Shown here: positions 13,247 through 16,006 of the stretch, piece after piece
Layout of the letters: each line of letters starts with the position of its first letter
Numbering within the stretch: the stretch's first letter is position 1
Assembly: GCA_905208975.1 (NCBI GenBank)
Contig: CAJLRE010000040.1
Coordinates: 1 to 16,006 of the forward strand
From: an uncultured Collinsella sp.
GTDB taxonomy: Bacteria > Actinomycetota > Coriobacteriia > Coriobacteriales > Coriobacteriaceae
Reading direction: 5' to 3'
Length of the DNA stretch: 16,006 nt
The notes under the pieces: model-generated
Databases searched by the model: none
Seen by the model: only the letters and a program-made list of their open reading frames with translations
What the model was told of the DNA's origin: nothing
Position numbers and translations under genes: made by a program

Positions 13247-13274
13247 TCTGCATGGAACGGAAGGAGTTGCAGAC

Positions 13275-13766
13275 ATGTCCGCAGGGAGCAATCTGTTCTT
13301 CGAAGACACCGTGTTTGTTTGCGACCGCACCACGCAAGAAGAGGTCTTTACCGAGATCGCCAATAAGCTGTCACTCAAAAACTATGTGGCGCCCGCGTTT
13401 CTCGAGAACATCATCGAGCGCGAAAAGGGCTACCCCACCGGCATGGATATGTCTGTCGTCGACCCCGAGTTGCCCAGCTTTGCCGTTCCTCACACCGAGG
13501 TCGAGTTCGTTCACACCCGTCGCATCGTCCCCGTCAAGCTGACGACCCCCGTCGAGTGGCACTCCATGATCGACCCCTCGCAGACCTTCCCCGTCTCGTT
13601 CCTGTTCATGATTCTCAACGACGACAAGGAGGCCCAGGTGGGCATCCTCGCCAAGATCATGGACTTCGTTAACGCTCTTGGCACCGATCGCGTCAAGGAG
13701 CTGTTCTCCATGACCGACGCCAAGGCCATCTACCAGTTCTTGGTCGACAACTTTCCTGCCGACTAG
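13275..13766 (+). CDS. gatA: PTS galactitol-type EIIA component
   Basis: A fructose/mannitol/galactitol-type IIA protein of 163 residues. It begins SNLFFEDTVFVCD, like GatA. FAVPHTEVEFVHT carries the expected phosphorylated His73, and YPTGMDM precedes it as usual. The ATG at 13275 is chosen because GGAAGGAG lies 8 bases upstream; earlier in-frame ATGs at 13158 and 13239 have no ribosome site and one overlaps the operator. It starts a plus-strand unit gatA-gatB-gatC. The sugar may be galactitol or galactose; the adjacent galM-like gene and the lac tagatose pathway favour galactose. Confidence 0.88.
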   Translation: MSAGSNLFFEDTVFVCDRTTQEEVFTEIANKLSLKNYVAPAFLENIIEREKGYPTGMDMSVVDPELPSFAVPHTEVEFVHTRRIVPVKLTTPVEWHSMIDPSQTFPVSFLFMILNDDKEAQVGILAKIMDFVNALGTDRVKELFSMTDAKAIYQFLVDNFPAD

Positions 13767-13819
13767 CCAACCACCCTTAGGAATCCGCGGAATAACCCGC
13801 ATAGAGAAAGGAATTCATC

Positions 13820-14125
13820 ATGATTAAGGTTCTCGCAGCTTGTGGCGCCGGTGTTAACTCCAGCCACCAGATCAAGGACGCCATCGAGTCCGAGTTCAAG
13901 AATCGTGGCTACAACCTGCACTGCGACGCTGTGATGATCAAGGACGTCAACGAGGAGATGCTCTCTCAGTACGACATCTTCGCACAGATCGCCAAGACCG
14001 ACTTTGGCTTTGAGGTTAAGACCCCGATCGTCGACGCTGGCCCGATCCTTTACCGCATGCCTGCCATGGCTAAGCCGGTTTACGACAAGATCGAGGCCAT
14101 TATCAAGGAAAAGGGTCTCAACTAA
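13820..14125 (+). CDS. gatB: PTS galactitol-type EIIB component
   Basis: Separate IIB domain of 101 residues, near the usual GatB size. The phosphocysteine loop is at the very start: VLAACGAGVNSS with Cys8. The rest follows the IIB alpha/beta fold, ending DKIEAIIKEKGLN. It takes phosphate from GatA and gives it to sugar at GatC. Its ribosome site is AGAAAGGA. It lies 53 bases after gatA; a terminator-like hairpin separates it from gatC. Confidence 0.92.
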   Translation: MIKVLAACGAGVNSSHQIKDAIESEFKNRGYNLHCDAVMIKDVNEEMLSQYDIFAQIAKTDFGFEVKTPIVDAGPILYRMPAMAKPVYDKIEAIIKEKGLN

Positions 14126-14161
14126 TCTTTTGCAGCTTCGCTCTGCGCAATTTTTGGCTTT

Positions 14162-14199
14162 AAGGAAGATGACGACCGGGAACGGCATCTTCCTTTTTT
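14162..14199 (+). terminator. Terminator-like hairpin between gatB and gatC
   Basis: AAGGAAGATG (14162-14171) pairs perfectly with CATCTTCCTT (14186-14195), followed by TTTT. Because gatC has no obvious promoter in the 121-base gap, this probably gives partial termination, lowering permease relative to the soluble components. Confidence 0.65.
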
Positions 14200-14246
14200 A
14201 AGGCAACATACGGAAAAGGAAATTCTCTTTTAGGAAAGAGGGAGAC

Positions 14247-15770
14247 ATGGACGCAGTAATCGGGTTTGCTAATGCCGTCTTTCAGCCGCTGATCGACCTT
14301 GGCGCAGCCCCTATGATGACCATCGTTTTGACGGTTATTGCCCTTCTCTTCAAAGTTAAGTTTACCAAGGCCCTCGAGGGCGGTCTTAAGCTCGGCATCG
14401 CCATTACCGGCATCGGCGCCATCATCAACATTCTGACGACGGCTTTCTCGAGCGCCATGACGACGTTCGTTGAGTCCACCGGCCTTCAGCTCACCGTTAC
14501 CGACGTGGGTTGGGCACCGCTGGCCACCATCACCTGGGGTTCTCCCTACACGCTGTACTTCTTGATGGTCCTCGTCATCGTCAACATCGTGATGATCGTG
14601 CTCGCCAAGACCAACACCATCGACGTCGACATCTTTGACGTTTGGCACCTCGCCTTTGTCGGCCTTGCCTGCATCTACTTTGGCGCCAACATCGTCGTCG
14701 CCACGCTGCTCGTCGTCTTCGTCGGCGTTATGAAGATCATGAACTCCGACCTTATGAAGCCCACGTTCAACGATCTTTTGGGTGCTCCCGAGGAGAACCC
14801 CATGACCACGACTCACATGAACTACATGATGAACCCGCTGGCCATGCTGCTCAACAAGATCATCGACAAGGTGCTCCCCTTCCTCGATAAGTACGACTTC
14901 GACGCTGCCAAGCTCAACAACATGATCGGCTTCTGGGGCTCCAAGTTTGCTATTGGTATCTACCTGGGCGTCTTCGTCGGCCTTCTTTCGCACCAGACCC
15001 CGCAGCAGATCTGCACGCTCGCCTTTACCGCCGCAACCTGCCTTGAGCTGTTCTCCATGATCGGTTCTTGGTTCATCGCAGCCGTCGAGCCGTTGTCTCA
15101 GGGTATCTCCGACTTTGCCAACAACAGCAAGTGGCTCCAGGGCCGTACCCTCAACGTCGGCCTCGACTGGCCCTTCATCGCCGGCCGCGCCGAGATCTGG
15201 GCTGCTGCAAACATCCTTGCCCCCGTCATGCTGGGTGAGGCACTACTGCTCGCCAACGTTCCCTTCCCCTTCTCCCCGACTGGCACTTGGAACGGCCTGC
15301 TGCCGCTCGGTGGCATCATCGCCATGGGCCTGACGCCGGCACTGCTCGTTGTCACCCGCGGCCGCGTGATTCGCATGGTCGTCATTGGCGCTGTCCTGCT
15401 GCCCGTCTTCCTGGGCGCTGGCACCCTCGTCGCCGATTTCGTTACCTTTACCGCTAAGACTGTCGGCGCTTTCCCCGATGGCGTTACCGGCCTGATTTCT
15501 CAGACCACCATGGAAGGACCTGTCGAGAAGTTCCTGGCCTTCTTCGTGGGCAAGGCGACCACGGGCGATGTGACCATGATCATCGCCACTGTCGTTGCCA
15601 TCGTCGTGTACGTCGCGCTCTTTGCTTGGTATCGCAAGCAGATGATCGCCCGTAACATCGAGTACGCGAAGCAGGATAAGTGCACCCTCTCGCCGCTCAC
15701 CACCGGCAAGTTTACCGAGGAGGACCTCAAGGCTGCCAAGGAAGCCGAGTCCGCAAAGGCAAACGCCTAA
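14247..15770 (+). CDS. gatC: PTS galactitol-type EIIC permease
   Basis: Polytopic membrane permease of 507 residues, longer than enterobacterial GatC (about 450). Hydrophobic segments run through most of the protein, with the motifs LIDLGAAPMMTIVLTVIALLFK near the N-terminus, VGWAPLATITWGSPYTLYFL, and GLDWPFIAGRAEIWAAANILAP plus GLLPLGGIIAMGLTPALL in the second half, all typical of the GatC family. The C-terminal tail (about 470-507) is hydrophilic and charged. The ribosome site is GAGGGAGAC. It is last in the gatABC unit, with a terminator 25 bases beyond. It forms the channel for galactitol or galactose with phosphorylation by GatB. Confidence 0.93.
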   Translation: MDAVIGFANAVFQPLIDLGAAPMMTIVLTVIALLFKVKFTKALEGGLKLGIAITGIGAIINILTTAFSSAMTTFVESTGLQLTVTDVGWAPLATITWGSPYTLYFLMVLVIVNIVMIVLAKTNTIDVDIFDVWHLAFVGLACIYFGANIVVATLLVVFVGVMKIMNSDLMKPTFNDLLGAPEENPMTTTHMNYMMNPLAMLLNKIIDKVLPFLDKYDFDAAKLNNMIGFWGSKFAIGIYLGVFVGLLSHQTPQQICTLAFTAATCLELFSMIGSWFIAAVEPLSQGISDFANNSKWLQGRTLNVGLDWPFIAGRAEIWAAANILAPVMLGEALLLANVPFPFSPTGTWNGLLPLGGIIAMGLTPALLVVTRGRVIRMVVIGAVLLPVFLGAGTLVADFVTFTAKTVGAFPDGVTGLISQTTMEGPVEKFLAFFVGKATTGDVTMIIATVVAIVVYVALFAWYRKQMIARNIEYAKQDKCTLSPLTTGKFTEEDLKAAKEAESAKANA

Positions 15771-15795
15771 CTCATTGCCACATATCCCCTGTGGA

Positions 15796-15831
15796 AGAAA
15801 CCCGTCGCATCCCGGCGGGTTTCTTTTTATT
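15796..15831 (+). terminator. Intrinsic terminator of gatABC
   Basis: AGAAACCCG (15796-15804) pairs perfectly with CGGGTTTCT (15816-15824), followed by TTTTATTT. It separates gatC from the galM-like gene, which therefore probably has its own promoter in 15832-15953; I see no convincing -35/-10 pair there, only a GATAAT-like box near 15895. Confidence 0.9.
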
Positions 15832-15953
15832 TGTCCACAGTAAGTCAATCGTCACTTTTTTGAGAAAAATACCCCCTGCTTTAGTGGGGTGTAGTGATAA
15901 TCTTGCCTGTTCGCGCTACAGTTTGTCCGGAATACCTCGATGTTAGGAACTAA

Positions 15954-16006
15954 ATGATCACTTCCGAGCTTTTCGGCACCGCGCCGTGCGGTACCCCCGT
16001 TCATCG
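15954..16006 (+). CDS. galM: Aldose 1-epimerase (galactose mutarotase), N-terminal fragment
   Basis: Only the first 17 codons are inside the window: MITSELFGTAPCGTPVH. The pattern FGTxPxGxPV is the characteristic opening strand of GalM-type mutarotases. The ATG at 15954 follows TTAGGA by 7 bases. Mutarotase activity would interconvert alpha- and beta-galactose, useful beside a galactose-type PTS. With so short a fragment the call rests on this motif and context. Confidence 0.7.
   Translation, partial: MITSELFGTAPCGTPVH

Noticed and set aside
13158..13274. An upstream start for gatA
   Set aside because: It would place the candidate promoter and palindromic operator inside the coding region; the ATG at 13275 has a strong ribosome site and matches family length.

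Overview
The window looks like a chromosomal carbohydrate-utilisation locus from a high-GC anaerobic actinobacterium of the Coriobacteriia, most likely Collinsella or a close relative. This is inferred from GC-rich codon use, strong Shine-Dalgarno sites and PTS-based lactose genes in an actinobacterial-style context. No rRNA or housekeeping marker is present to confirm it.

Layout. (1) 1-2576, minus strand: tagatose-6-phosphate pathway genes in transcription order lacA, lacB, lacX-like epimerase and the N-terminal part of lacC. The lacB-lacX gap holds a large hairpin. (2) 2577-4313: lacA control region, a terminator, an unrecognised membrane protein (minus) and a MITE-like inverted-repeat element. 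(3) 4314-5871, minus: lacF (lactose IIA) and a LacI-family regulator. (4) 5872-9607, plus: a divergent control region, lacE (lactose IICB), lacG (6-phospho-beta-galactosidase) and a terminator. (5) 9608-12131: an accessory island with an array of 59-bp palindromic repeats, a lower-GC AAA ATPase/DUF4143 gene (minus), four direct repeats at an exact 34-bp period upstream of it, a further copy of the 59-bp repeat, and a Phd/YefM-RelE/ParE toxin-antitoxin pair (plus). (6) 12173-16006: a DeoR-family regulator (minus) divergent from a galactitol-type PTS gatA-gatB-gatC (plus), then the start of a galM-like mutarotase cut by the window edge.

How the genes fit together. LacF and LacE import lactose as lactose-6-phosphate. 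LacG splits it to glucose and galactose-6-phosphate. LacAB isomerises galactose-6-phosphate to tagatose-6-phosphate and LacC phosphorylates that; the aldolase LacD is not in the window. The Gat-type PTS beside a mutarotase probably feeds the same pathway with galactose (as galactose-6-phosphate) or galactitol.

The most interesting observation is regulatory. Paired direct repeats (ACCGTTYAN, 12-bp spacer, 21-bp period) occur upstream of lacA, lacF and deoR/gat, with a degenerate copy upstream of lacE. Their shape resembles LytTR-type binding sites, which suggests one unlinked regulator joins all these transcription units. LacI-type and DeoR-type palindromes add local control. The second notable item is the ATPase locus with its iteron-like array and flanking palindromic repeats.

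Gene-free stretches over 300 bp (1182-1559, 2577-2883, 3898-4313, 5872-6228, 9511-9908, 11280-11581, 12938-13274) are covered by the repeats, operators and terminators listed. In 1182-1410 I see nothing beyond the lacX ribosome binding site.
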